Shown here: piece after piece, positions 1 to 6,450 of the stretch
Layout: each line of letters opens with the position of its first letter
How positions within the stretch are numbered: position 1 is the stretch's first letter
Source of the DNA: UBA4064 sp050179135
Lineage (GTDB): Bacteria > Desulfobacterota > Desulfobacteria > Desulfobacterales > Desulfatirhabdiaceae
DNA: 11,180 nt
Direction of reading: 5' to 3'
Assembly: GCA_050179135.1 (NCBI GenBank)
Contig: JBFXFK010000159.1
Location: 1-11,180, forward strand
Notes under the pieces: generated by a model
Databases searched by the model: none
Seen by the model: the letters and a program-made list of their open reading frames with translations, nothing else
What the model was told of the DNA's origin: nothing
Translations under genes and position numbers: made by a program

Positions 1-23
1 AAATAATGCGGAAAGAGGAGAAC

Positions 24-1064
24 ATGAACACAAAAATTGTTGAATTGCGCTCAGACACCCTGACTCAGCCCACATCGGCCATGCGAAACGCCATGGCAAA
101 CGCCGTGGTGGGTGACGATGTCTTTGGCGAGGATCCGACTGTGATTGCACTGGAGCAAATGGCTGCCCGCCGCACCAACAAGGAGGCGGCTCTTTTTGTT
201 TCCAGCGGCACCATGGCCAATCTGATCAGCCTGATGGTCCATTGCGGCCGGGGCGACGAGATGATTCTGGGACACCTGGCCCACAGCTTTTATTATGAAC
301 AGGGTGGTTCTGCCGCCATTGCCGCGGTTCATCCCCGCACCGTTTTCAATCAGCCTGATGGGACTCTGGAAATCGGAGATATTGAAGCGGCCATCCGCAG
401 CGACAACATCCATTTCCCCCGCACCCGGCTCATCTGTCTGGAAAACACCCACAATCTGTGTGGCGGCGCTCCCCTGACACCGTCATACACCGCAGCAGTA
501 GCCGCTGTTGCTAAACGCCACGGAATCTGCCTGCACATCGACGGGGCCCGTCTGTTCAATGCCGCCACAGCCCTGGGGGTGACGGCAGCCGATCTTGCAG
601 CAGATGCGGACTCGGTTTCGTTTTGTCTGAGCAAAGGACTGGCCGCTCCGGTGGGTTCGGTTCTCTGCGGCAGCCAGGATTTCATTCAGGCCGCCCGGCG
701 GGCACGAAAAGTGCTTGGCGGCGGTATGCGCCAGGCCGGAGTTTTGGCGGCTGCGGGGATTGTGGCTCTGGAGCAGATGGTGGAGCGTCTGTCAGATGAC
801 CATGAAAATGCCCGATTTCTGGCCGATGGCCTGGCCGCCATATCCGGGTTTTTGCTGAATCCGCAGTGCGTGAAGACCAACATCGTTTATTTTGATATGG
901 TACAGGCGGATCTGACTGCGGCTGACCTGGTCAGCCGTTTGGGAAAAGAGGGCGTCCGAATGCTGGCGTCCGGCCCACAACGCATACGGGCTGTCACCCA
1001 TTGTGATGTATCCCGTCAGGACATTGAGACGGCGCTTTCGGTCATCGCCAAAGTGATGCACTGA
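24..1064 (+). CDS. ltaE: Low-specificity L-threonine aldolase, PLP-dependent
   Basis: This enzyme cleaves L-threonine or L-allo-threonine to glycine and acetaldehyde in the cytoplasm, using pyridoxal phosphate (family knowledge). The 346-residue length is normal for the family. Visible motifs are the N-terminal LRSDTLTQP, VGDDVFGEDPT near residues 29-39, SSGTMAN, and GHLAH with H87 matching the active-site His of E. coli LtaE. HIDGARLFNA contains D173, expected to hold the PLP ring nitrogen. SKGLAAPVGS contains K204, the expected Schiff-base lysine, followed by GGGMRQAG. I chose the ATG at 24 because GAGG at 15-18 is well placed as a ribosome binding site and the protein then starts directly before the conserved motif. 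The ATG at 6 would add six non-conserved residues that include the ribosome binding site. The gene stands alone, converging on the flavodoxin/ferredoxin gene across 46 bp. Any promoter lies left of the window. The fold is shared with other beta-eliminating and aldolase enzymes, but these motifs fit threonine aldolase best. Confidence 0.92.
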   Translation: MNTKIVELRSDTLTQPTSAMRNAMANAVVGDDVFGEDPTVIALEQMAARRTNKEAALFVSSGTMANLISLMVHCGRGDEMILGHLAHSFYYEQGGSAAIAAVHPRTVFNQPDGTLEIGDIEAAIRSDNIHFPRTRLICLENTHNLCGGAPLTPSYTAAVAAVAKRHGICLHIDGARLFNAATALGVTAADLAADADSVSFCLSKGLAAPVGSVLCGSQDFIQAARRARKVLGGGMRQAGVLAAAGIVALEQMVERLSDDHENARFLADGLAAISGFLLNPQCVKTNIVYFDMVQADLTAADLVSRLGKEGVRMLASGPQRIRAVTHCDVSRQDIETALSVIAKVMH

Positions 1065-1110
1065 ACAGGATGGCAAACCTGAATATGTCAATCCGGGAAA
1101 TACGCCAATG

Positions 1111-1965
1111 TCATTTCAGGTAGAAAATGCCCGGTTTCCTGTCTTCATTGAACAGGGTCACCCGGGACCGGATATGCTGTTCAATCTGTTCAAAGGGAAC
1201 AGCCGGCGCAATCGCATTTTCGGGACACAGCCGGATGCAGTTGAAACAATCGAAGCAGGTGTCGGCAAACGTCGGGAAAGGTGTCATGGTGATGGCCGAA
1301 ACCGGACATTCCGATTCACATAATCCGCATTGTGTACAGGCAGCCTGATCCACTGTTTTTGGTATGATCTTCCAGGGTTGGTTCAGCTTTTCTTTCATTT
1401 CGCTTTTATGGGGTTCGGACTGATAATCCAGAACGGCGGGATCAATGGGTTGAAGGGCGCGGCGATTGAGCCGATACATGATCTGTTCCACCCATTTTTG
1501 AAGGGCTTGATCATCTTCGGCATTCGGATGTCCATATCCTGCCGGTTCCGGGCTCTGCCACATCAGGGAATGAACGCCCACAATTTTGGCGGCTCCCGCC
1601 AGTGAAAACCCTTTTTCGACCAGGGCCTGACCCATCTGCCAAAGCGCAATCCCGCTGCTGGCCCCGCCCCAGGTAACAAAAGGCGCGGCATAACATCCTC
1701 CTGAGACATACGGCATTTCCCGGATGAATGCCATCAGCGGCGGTGTGGCCATGTCCCGATATACCGGCGAGCCGATAAACAGGCAGTCATTTTCCCCGGC
1801 ATGTCGAATCCGCTCCAGAAAAAATGCGCAATCCTGTTTTGCAGTCAGATCCAGAATATGCGAGGTCGCCGGCAACGATGTCAGGGTGGATTCAATGATT
1901 CCGGCAACATGTCGGGTTGATCCCGACGGTGATATGTAAGCGATAAAAATGTTTGATGTGATCAA
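1111..1965 (-). CDS. EFR1-type flavodoxin/2x[4Fe-4S] ferredoxin fusion protein
   Basis: This is a 284-residue soluble electron-transfer protein. The N-terminal half (about 1-165) is flavodoxin-like, opening with a beta strand and a phosphate-loop-like segment (IFIAYISPSGSTRHVA, residues 6-21), then FIGSPVYRD near 63-71 and a conserved TWGG near 98-101. The C-terminal part carries two bacterial ferredoxin motifs: C210, C213, C216, C220-P and C237, C240, C243, C247-P, each CxxCxxCxxxCP, enough for two 4Fe-4S clusters. The arrangement matches the EFR1-family ferredoxins; the redox partner is unknown. I chose the TTG at 1965 because a GGGGGG run lies 4 nt upstream and flavodoxin homology begins right after it. 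The frame stays open to an ATG at 2100, but that extension would run through the rplM-rpsI terminator, and the ATG at 2031 follows its T-run without a ribosome binding site. No promoter is evident in the 66 bp between terminator and start. The family is solid; the start is inferred. Confidence 0.82.
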   Translation of the reverse strand: MITSNIFIAYISPSGSTRHVAGIIESTLTSLPATSHILDLTAKQDCAFFLERIRHAGENDCLFIGSPVYRDMATPPLMAFIREMPYVSGGCYAAPFVTWGGASSGIALWQMGQALVEKGFSLAGAAKIVGVHSLMWQSPEPAGYGHPNAEDDQALQKWVEQIMYRLNRRALQPIDPAVLDYQSEPHKSEMKEKLNQPWKIIPKTVDQAACTQCGLCESECPVSAITMTPFPTFADTCFDCFNCIRLCPENAIAPAVPFEQIEQHIRSRVTLFNEDRKPGIFYLK

Positions 1966-2031
1966 AATGCCCCCCGCTGTAAAACTGTATTTGAAATCCC
2001 TGTCTGTGAGCCTGCTGCCCGTCACAGCCAT

Positions 2032-2073
2032 AAAAAAAGCCCACCTGCCGATAAGAACATTCGGCCTGTGGGC
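2032..2073 (-). terminator. Intrinsic terminator of the rplM-rpsI operon
   Basis: Read on the minus strand, GCCCAC (2073-2068) pairs with GTGGGC (2044-2039). An inner stem GGCCGA/TCGGC closes a loop of about nine bases, and seven T residues follow at 2038-2032. GC stem plus T-tract is a textbook rho-independent terminator. It lies 75 bp past the rpsI stop and before the likely start of the downstream flavodoxin/ferredoxin gene, so it separates that gene from the ribosomal operon. Confidence 0.88.
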
Positions 2074-2148
2074 TGTAGACATCTTGAAAAAAACCAACAA
2101 TCAAATTGCAACCGACCAGAAAGGCCAGCCTGCAGGGTCTGCTTATTT

Positions 2149-2544
2149 TTACCGTTTCGAGAACTGGAAACGGGCTCGTGCAGCTCGCTGACCGTATTTT
2201 TTTCGTTCCTTGCTTCGGGGATCCCGTCTGACAAAACCGGCTTTTTTAAGAACCGACCGCAATTCCGGATCTGCCAGCATCAACGCGCGGGTGATGCCAT
2301 GACGAATTGCTCCGGCCTGACCGGAAGTGCCGCCACCCAACACCCGAACGTGAATATCATAAATTCCCTGGGTTTGCGTCATGATCAAAGGCTGTGAGAT
2401 GGCGTATCTGGCTGCAGGCACTGAAAAATAATCTTCAATGGCGCGGTCATTTACAACAATGTTACCCTTTCCGGGTTTCAGCCAGGTTCTGGCTATCGAC
2501 GATTTCCGCCTTCCCGTAGCATAGAATGAAACTTCTTTTTCCAT
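2149..2544 (-). CDS. rpsI: 30S ribosomal protein S9
   Basis: S9 is a 30S subunit protein whose C-terminal tail reaches the P-site tRNA. The 131-residue product has the family signatures: YATGRRKSSIARTWLKPGKG at the start, VLGGGTSGQAGAIRHGITRAL in the middle, and the basic tail ending in FSKR, whose last Lys-Arg is the conserved tRNA-contacting end. Length is normal for the family (about 130). I chose the ATG at 2544 because GGGGA lies 6 nt upstream and homology begins at once; the frame stays open to 2619 but the extra 25 residues are not S9-like. It follows rplM after an 88-bp spacer without an obvious terminator, the universal L13-S9 order, and is closed by the terminator at 2032-2073. Confidence 0.97.
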   Translation of the reverse strand: MEKEVSFYATGRRKSSIARTWLKPGKGNIVVNDRAIEDYFSVPAARYAISQPLIMTQTQGIYDIHVRVLGGGTSGQAGAIRHGITRALMLADPELRSVLKKAGFVRRDPRSKERKKYGQRAARARFQFSKR

Positions 2545-2632
2545 ATATTTCCCCGGCAATCTGTTCTGTTTCAGTTTGATGTGATGATATTGGTATTCAA
2601 CTAACACATGCCACTTCAAAAAGCGATAAAAA

Positions 2633-3070
2633 TTACGCCACTTTCAGTTCCAGCGGCTGCTGCGCTTCATGTGGATGTTCCTGACCCGCGTATATTTTCA
2701 GTTTGGTCAACATTTTGCGTCCCAGGGTGTTTCTGGGCAGCATGCCTTTTACAGCAATTTTGATCAAATCTTCCGGGCGTTTCTGCAATAACTTCTCTGC
2801 GCTGATTTCCTTGAGACCTCCCGGATATCCACTGTGCCGATAATACATTTTCTGGCGCAGTTTATTGCCGGTCAGCCGGATCTTTTCTGCATTGACAACA
2901 ACGATCCAGTCCCCCATATCCACATGCGGTGTGAACATTGGATTGGTTTTACCGCGAAGCCGGGATGCGATTTGGGAAGCCAGTCTGCCCAAAACCTGAT
3001 CGCTGGCATCGACAACATGCCAAGTTCCCTTGTTATCTGATGATTTGGCGCTGATGGTGTATTTTTTCAC
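2633..3070 (-). CDS. rplM: 50S ribosomal protein L13
   Basis: L13 is an early-assembly 50S subunit protein. The 145-residue product carries the expected blocks: KGTWHVVDASDQVLGRLAS near the start, LRGKTNPMFTPHVDMGDWIVVVNAEKI, the YYRHSGYPGGLK motif, and VKGMLPRNTLGRKML near the end, followed by YAGQEHPHEAQQP. I chose the GTG at 3070 because AGGGAG sits about 7 nt upstream and translation gives VKKYTISAKS, typical of bacterial L13. The ATG at 3106 would overlap the promoter -10 element. It is the first gene of the rplM-rpsI operon, with a strong promoter at 3106-3134. The non-ATG start may temper translation, which is inference. Confidence 0.97.
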   Translation of the reverse strand: MKKYTISAKSSDNKGTWHVVDASDQVLGRLASQIASRLRGKTNPMFTPHVDMGDWIVVVNAEKIRLTGNKLRQKMYYRHSGYPGGLKEISAEKLLQKRPEDLIKIAVKGMLPRNTLGRKMLTKLKIYAGQEHPHEAQQPLELKVA

Positions 3071-3095
3071 GATTCTTCTCCCTGTTTGCTGAAAA

Positions 3096-3128
3096 CAATC
3101 CGGCATTTATAGATAAAACGCCGGATTG
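3096..3128. repeat. Inverted repeat overlapping the rplM promoter, possible operator
   Basis: CAATCCGGC at 3096-3104 is a perfect inverted copy of GCCGGATTG at 3120-3128, separated by 15 bp. One arm abuts the -35 hexamer inside the spacer. The other lies just past the -10 element over the predicted start of transcription. Since transcription should start within the distal arm, the whole palindrome is not transcribed from this promoter, which favours a protein-binding site over an RNA hairpin. An alternative is that it acts as a weak terminator (stem plus TTTT on the minus strand) for transcripts arriving from the NdvB-like gene. Confidence 0.5.
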
Positions 3129-3134
3129 TGTCAA
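3106..3134 (-). promoter_or_regulatory. Sigma70-type promoter of rplM-rpsI
   Basis: On the minus strand TTGACA (3134-3129) is a perfect -35 element. It is followed after exactly 17 bp by TATAAA (3111-3106), one base from the -10 consensus. Transcription should begin near 3099, giving a 5' untranslated region of about 28 nt that ends in the AGGGAG ribosome binding site. The promoter lies in the 105-bp gap behind the NdvB-like gene, so the ribosomal operon is transcribed independently. Confidence 0.8.
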
Positions 3135-3175
3135 GACTAAAATGGGGTTGATTTCAAAAGAAAGCCCCCGGCCGG

Positions 3176-5824
3176 TCATGAGTGGGTGACTTGCTGCCGA
3201 TTCGCCACCAGGCGAAACCGGCTGCGAATGTTCCATGCCGCACTTTTTTGAATTTCCGATCGGATGACAGGCGCCACATTGACCATGCTGGTCACAACGG
3301 CTGCGGCATACGGCAGGGCCTGAATCAGAAGCGCTGCCACCCACAGCATCATTTCCGGATTGTCCGATCCAAACTTGTCAACAATCCCGAATGCCGCCAG
3401 TACCATACCCAGCAGCATCAACACCTCTTCCGAAGCCATTCTCAGGCCCTGAACAACGGCCCGCTGGTTTTCGCATTTTGGTGTTCTCAAAAACGGCTGG
3501 TTGTTTTTTGTAAAACCGGCCAGCATGGCCCGACCAATCGTATGGCTGAGTGCCATTCCGGCCACCGCAGCACCAAGACGCTCCATGAACGAACAATTAA
3601 CACGGGTTTTGTACAACAGCATAAAGTGGGCCATTCGAAAAACAAACACACCCATTGCCGGAAACAGCAACAGATACAGGGGCTGACCAAATATCCAGGG
3701 CATGGTCAGCATGCCAACCACCCAGAACAGGGTAAGCCATGCAATGACCACATTCAGGGCATCCCCAAACCAGGGCATCCATCCGGTTGCAAAATGAAAG
3801 CGCTGACCCATTGTGAGGCCGGATTCCTGATTCCAGGGCAAAAACAGTTTCCAGTGCCGCCGGATAATCTGAACGGCGCCATATGCCCAGCGGAATCGCT
3901 GCCGCTTATATCCGGCAAACGAATCCGGCGTCAGTCCCTTTCCAAAACTTTCCGGCACATACACGGATTCATAACCGGCGTTCATCAGTCTGAGACCCAG
4001 TTCCGAATCTTCACAGATGCACCATTCTCCCCACCGTCCAACCGACTCCAGGGCGGATTTGCGGATCAGGGTCATGGTTCCGTGCTGAATGATGGCATCC
4101 CGTTCATTGCGATGAACCATGCCGATCTGAAAAAATCCCCAGTATTCCCAATTGAGCATGTTTTTGAAGGCGCTGCCTTTCCATTCCCGGTGATCCTGGG
4201 GCGCCTGAACAAAACCGACTTTGGGCTGATCAAAATAGGGAACCAGGGATTTCAGCCAGTCCGGACGTACAATATAATCGCTGTCAACCACCGCAACAAC
4301 TGCGGCATCGGAGGATGTGTTGGTCAGGGCAAAATTCAATGCCCCGGCCTTGTAGCCCGGCCATTTGCCCAGATGAAAAAACCGGAAGCGATCGCCCAGT
4401 TTTTCGCAATAGGCTTTAACCGGTTCCCATATTGCCGGATCCGTCGTGTTGTTATCGACAACCAGCACCTCAAAATTGGGATAATCAAGCGCAGCAAAGC
4501 TGTCCAGTGTTTTGGCCACCATCTCGGGTGGTTCATTGCAGATGGCCATATGAAGGGATACCCGGGGCCAGGACCGGTTGATGTCGGATACAAGGGGCCG
4601 AAAAACCCGCTTCAATCCGGCCGGAAACAGCATTTCCGACATTTCAAACGCATTGATCAGCACAATGGACAGAAGCCCGGCCTGAAGGGGCAGCAGCAGA
4701 CCCCATACGATCCGTTCCAGAAGCAGCAGTTCTGTATTCAATGGGATAAAGAGTATCCATACCAGCGCAGACATCATTCCCTGAAGAATAACGGCAAACA
4801 GCAGTTTGCCATTGTCCGGTTGGCTGAATCTCTGATTGAGATAAATCAGTAACGGCGCCAGTCCCAAAAGCATGGAAACAAAGAATTCTATTGGAATGGG
4901 CCGATGTTTTGTCACCGGGCCTGCCAGAGGGAACTTGAGCTGACGGTCGACGTCAAAAATACCCCAGTAAGCGCCCACAACCCCTTCCAGCTTAATTTTC
5001 CAGGTCTGATCAAATGCCTCCATGATAAAGTAATCCAGTTTATTTTCGGAGGCCACTTTCAGAAACTGGCGGATAAACATGGCCTGATTGATCTGGCTGG
5101 GTTTGGCCATGCCGGTACGTTCGCCCAGGCTGGGCCAGCCGACCTCGGCCAGAAGCACATGTTTGTCCGGAAAAGCCTGCTGAACCTGATTAAACCGTTC
5201 GATTACCCAGGGAATAGCCCGATCGATGGGCAATCTTTCCCAGGAAGGCAGAATGTGAATCGCAATATAATCCACATTTTCAGCCAGTTCCGGATTATTG
5301 ACCCAGACGTCCCAGGGCTCGGCCGTACTGACCGGGCAGGGAACCTGTTCCCGAACCTGTCGCAGATAGGGAATAAGCTGTTTGACCGTCATATCACCCC
5401 GAAGGATGGTCTCGTTACCCACAATGACCCGTTTGACGGTTGAGGGATAAATTTTGGCGTTCCGGATCAGATTTTTGATCTCTTTTTCGTTTTTTTCCAG
5501 GTTCTTGTCCAACCACGCACCGGCAGTGACCCCAAATCCATACCGCACCGCCATGCCCGGGATGTTTTCGAACCCGTCCATGGAGGAATAGGTACGAACA
5601 TTGTTCACATGTCCCTTTAACACCCGAAGATCGCCATCAATCTGATCGGGCCGGGGATAGATTTTTTTCATGGCGTTCTGTCCCTCATGATAGGGGCTGA
5701 AAGAAACGCCCTGAATTCTGCCGTTCCAGTCGGGCTGGTCCGGAACCTTACGGTTAAAACCGACCCAGACAGCCAGATTGACCGCAATAACAGCCAACAG
5801 AATAAAAAATGTCGATTTCTTCAT
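3176..5824 (-). CDS. NdvB-like GH17-GT2 membrane fusion, probable beta-1,3-glucan synthase/remodelling enzyme
   Basis: The 882-residue protein has a membrane anchor at 5-23 and a GH17 beta-glucanase-like domain at about 35-300. Three membrane spans follow (about 312-330, 341-360, 372-392), then a family 2 glycosyltransferase at about 420-660 and several more spans to about 850. In GH17, E138 of VGNETIL matches the acid/base and E227 of AEVGWPS the nucleophile. In GT2, D457, the DSD motif (D514, D516), E605-D606 and QRFRW (642-646, the QxxRW signature of processive synthases) are all present. The span count places GH17 in the periplasm and GT2 in the cytoplasm. This is the architecture of NdvB proteins of Pseudomonas and Bradyrhizobium, linked to cyclic or branched beta-1,3-glucans, where GH17 acts as a transglycosylase on the emerging chain (family knowledge). 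The product here is inferred. The ATG at 5824 has a modest GGTGA upstream. The gene is monocistronic with its own promoter near 5944-5972. I see no damage. Confidence 0.88.
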   Translation of the reverse strand: MKKSTFFILLAVIAVNLAVWVGFNRKVPDQPDWNGRIQGVSFSPYHEGQNAMKKIYPRPDQIDGDLRVLKGHVNNVRTYSSMDGFENIPGMAVRYGFGVTAGAWLDKNLEKNEKEIKNLIRNAKIYPSTVKRVIVGNETILRGDMTVKQLIPYLRQVREQVPCPVSTAEPWDVWVNNPELAENVDYIAIHILPSWERLPIDRAIPWVIERFNQVQQAFPDKHVLLAEVGWPSLGERTGMAKPSQINQAMFIRQFLKVASENKLDYFIMEAFDQTWKIKLEGVVGAYWGIFDVDRQLKFPLAGPVTKHRPIPIEFFVSMLLGLAPLLIYLNQRFSQPDNGKLLFAVILQGMMSALVWILFIPLNTELLLLERIVWGLLLPLQAGLLSIVLINAFEMSEMLFPAGLKRVFRPLVSDINRSWPRVSLHMAICNEPPEMVAKTLDSFAALDYPNFEVLVVDNNTTDPAIWEPVKAYCEKLGDRFRFFHLGKWPGYKAGALNFALTNTSSDAAVVAVVDSDYIVRPDWLKSLVPYFDQPKVGFVQAPQDHREWKGSAFKNMLNWEYWGFFQIGMVHRNERDAIIQHGTMTLIRKSALESVGRWGEWCICEDSELGLRLMNAGYESVYVPESFGKGLTPDSFAGYKRQRFRWAYGAVQIIRRHWKLFLPWNQESGLTMGQRFHFATGWMPWFGDALNVVIAWLTLFWVVGMLTMPWIFGQPLYLLLFPAMGVFVFRMAHFMLLYKTRVNCSFMERLGAAVAGMALSHTIGRAMLAGFTKNNQPFLRTPKCENQRAVVQGLRMASEEVLMLLGMVLAAFGIVDKFGSDNPEMMLWVAALLIQALPYAAAVVTSMVNVAPVIRSEIQKSAAWNIRSRFRLVANRQQVTHS

Positions 5825-5871
5825 GAAATATCACCATATTTGATGTTGTTTTCAGTTGCCCAAAATAGATC

Positions 5872-5896
5872 ATCCCGCACCAAAAGGAAGCGGGAT
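5872..5896 (-). repeat. Hairpin in the leader of the NdvB-like gene
   Basis: ATCCCGC at 5872-5878 pairs with GCGGGAT at 5890-5896 around an 11-nt loop. It lies about 48 bp before the ATG at 5824 and inside the predicted 5' untranslated RNA. No T-run follows on either strand, so it is not a standard terminator. It may be a leader RNA structure, an mRNA-stabilising hairpin or a protein-binding palindrome; the sequence alone does not decide. Confidence 0.4.
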
Positions 5897-5943
5897 TCAT
5901 GATGGGACCGCCAGATAATATTCCTGACGTTTATGTTTGGCGT

Positions 5944-5972
5944 ATATTATGTCATATTGGTAGGATAGTCAA
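5944..5972 (-). promoter_or_regulatory. Probable sigma70 promoter of the NdvB-like gene
   Basis: On the minus strand TTGACT (5972-5967) matches five of six -35 bases, and after 17 bp TAATAT (5949-5944) matches four of six -10 bases. The overlapping CATAAT (5951-5946) matches five of six but at a 15-bp spacing. The surrounding segment is distinctly AT-rich. Transcription would start near 5937, leaving a leader of about 110 nt before the ATG at 5824. Confidence 0.6.
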
Positions 5973-6053
5973 GAATTGAAAATGATTTGAAAGCCCTGAA
6001 ATGGTCCTGATCCGCTTTCGGAGAGGCAACATTATTTGAATCTCATGACGGTG

Positions 6054-6090
6054 AAAAACGGGCACGAAATGGAGATGACGCCCGGTTTTT
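6054..6090. terminator. Possible bidirectional intrinsic terminator
   Basis: CGGGC at 6059-6063 pairs with GCCCG at 6080-6084 around a 16-nt loop. The stem is flanked by five A at 6054-6058 and, after one bulged G, five T at 6086-6090, so each strand reads as a short GC stem followed by T5. On the minus strand it could end the RND efflux transcript, whose last stop is about 360 bp upstream. The five-pair GC stem and long loop make it only moderately convincing. Confidence 0.4.
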
Positions 6091-6092
6091 GT

Positions 6093-6104
6093 CTGGTTCC
6101 CAAG
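6093..6104. repeat. Short copy of the CTGGTTCCCAAG motif
   Basis: These 12 bases recur exactly at 6199-6210, where they form the left arm of the long hairpin at 6197-6230. Here the copy lacks the pairing right arm: it runs into TCCAGAAACAGG. It looks like a degenerate or half copy of the same element. Confidence 0.5.
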
Positions 6105-6160
6105 TCCAGAAACAGGAGTCGTGTGTATTGCGAGGCTGCCTGACCGTCCAACGCCTGGAG

Positions 6161-6189
6161 TGCCGGAATGCCGTATGCCGCACCTTCAG
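6161..6189. repeat. 29-bp direct repeat, copy 1
   Basis: This block, beginning TGCCGGAATGCCG and ending GCACCTTCAG, recurs with no mismatch at 6407-6435. It contains its own small tandem, ATGCCGTATGCCG. Here it is followed after 7 bp by the hairpin at 6197-6230. Confidence 0.85.
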
Positions 6190-6196
6190 CCTTTTT

Positions 6197-6230
6197 GGCT
6201 GGTTCCCAAGCTGGAGCTTTGGAACCAGCC
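6197..6230. repeat. Long near-perfect hairpin
   Basis: GGCTGGTTCC (6197-6206) pairs with GGAACCAGCC (6221-6230). After one C/T mismatch the pairing continues with AAGCT (6208-6212) against AGCTT (6215-6219), leaving only GG at the tip. That makes 15 base pairs in 34 nt. The core GGTTCCCAAGCTGGAGCTT resembles a dispersed palindromic repeat I associate with large repeat-rich bacterial genomes. That recollection is unverified, and copy number elsewhere cannot be seen here. Confidence 0.75.
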
Positions 6231-6245
6231 AACTCCCGTTGGTCG

Positions 6246-6267
6246 CACCCTGACCTACGCCATGCGC
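6246..6267. repeat. 22-bp direct repeat, copy 1
   Basis: This block, CACCCTGACCTACGC followed by CATGCGC, recurs exactly at 6383-6404. Its CCTGACCTACGC portion (6249-6260) is also present inverted at 6289-6300. Confidence 0.85.
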
Positions 6268-6300
6268 CTGGCCTGCATGACGTGAGCGGCGTAGGTCAGG
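6249..6300. repeat. 12-bp inverted repeat forming a stem-loop
   Basis: CCTGACCTACGC at 6249-6260 is perfectly inverted as GCGTAGGTCAGG at 6289-6300 with 28 bp between. Inside the loop CATGC (6261-6265) pairs with GCATG (6275-6279), so the segment can fold as a nested structure. It shares its left arm with the 22-bp direct repeat. No T-run follows immediately. Confidence 0.7.
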
Positions 6301-6382
6301 CTGGCCGGTTCTTTGGCCTGCCTGACATAGCGGGATAGCATCCTTGCTGTTCTGCCTGTCAGGGAGTCGCAAAAAGCCGCGA

Positions 6383-6404
6383 CACCCTGACCTACGCCAT
6401 GCGC
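6383..6404. repeat. 22-bp direct repeat, copy 2
   Basis: Exact second copy of 6246-6267. Here it sits only 2 bp before copy 2 of the 29-bp repeat, whereas copy 1 of the 29-bp repeat precedes copy 1 of this block. The order of the two blocks is therefore switched between the two occurrences. Confidence 0.85.
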
Positions 6405-6406
6405 TT

Positions 6407-6435
6407 TGCCGGAATGCCGTATGCCGCACCTTCAG
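6407..6435. repeat. 29-bp direct repeat, copy 2
   Basis: Exact second copy of 6161-6189, ending 15 bp before the stop codon of the RND pump gene. The repeat cluster thus reaches almost to the 3' end of the efflux operon and would be transcribed with it unless transcription ends earlier. Confidence 0.85.
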
Positions 6436-6450
6436 TCTTCAGCCTCCCCC

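Larger units (their letters stand above)
5825..6450. other. Gene-free, repeat-rich intergenic region
   Basis: No credible gene lies in these 626 bp between the NdvB-like gene and the 3' end of the RND pump gene, both on the minus strand. The left part (5825-5975) holds the promoter and leader of the NdvB-like gene. A terminator-like hairpin follows at 6054-6090. From 6093 to 6435 the sequence is dense in direct and inverted repeats. Open frames on the minus strand at 6032-6232 and 6043-6429 consist mostly of translated repeat, lack protein-like patterns, and overlap each other in different frames. Confidence 0.8.

Noticed and set aside
1065..1110. Possible shared terminator between the convergent aldolase and flavodoxin/ferredoxin genes (CCTGAA/TTCAGG).
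   Set aside because: The stem is only six pairs with a long loop, reaches into the coding end and has no T-run on either strand.
3182..4852. A 556-residue open frame on the plus strand opposite the NdvB-like gene.
   Set aside because: It is the antisense shadow of a clear GH17-GT2 gene; it is rich in His/Gln/Asn/Gly with no recognisable motif and has no ribosome binding site.
6365..6382. Small hairpin GTCGC-AAAAAGCC-GCGAC as terminator of the efflux operon.
   Set aside because: Only five base pairs, and no T-run follows the stem on the minus strand.
6043..6429. A 128-residue open frame on the minus strand, with a 66-residue frame overlapping it.
   Set aside because: Both are made largely of the direct repeats and hairpin translated in different frames. 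Such repeat-derived products look like spurious annotations.
6161..6435. Possible CRISPR array because of an exact 29-bp repeat.
   Set aside because: Only two copies about 246 bp apart, other repeats in between, no regular spacers and no cas genes.
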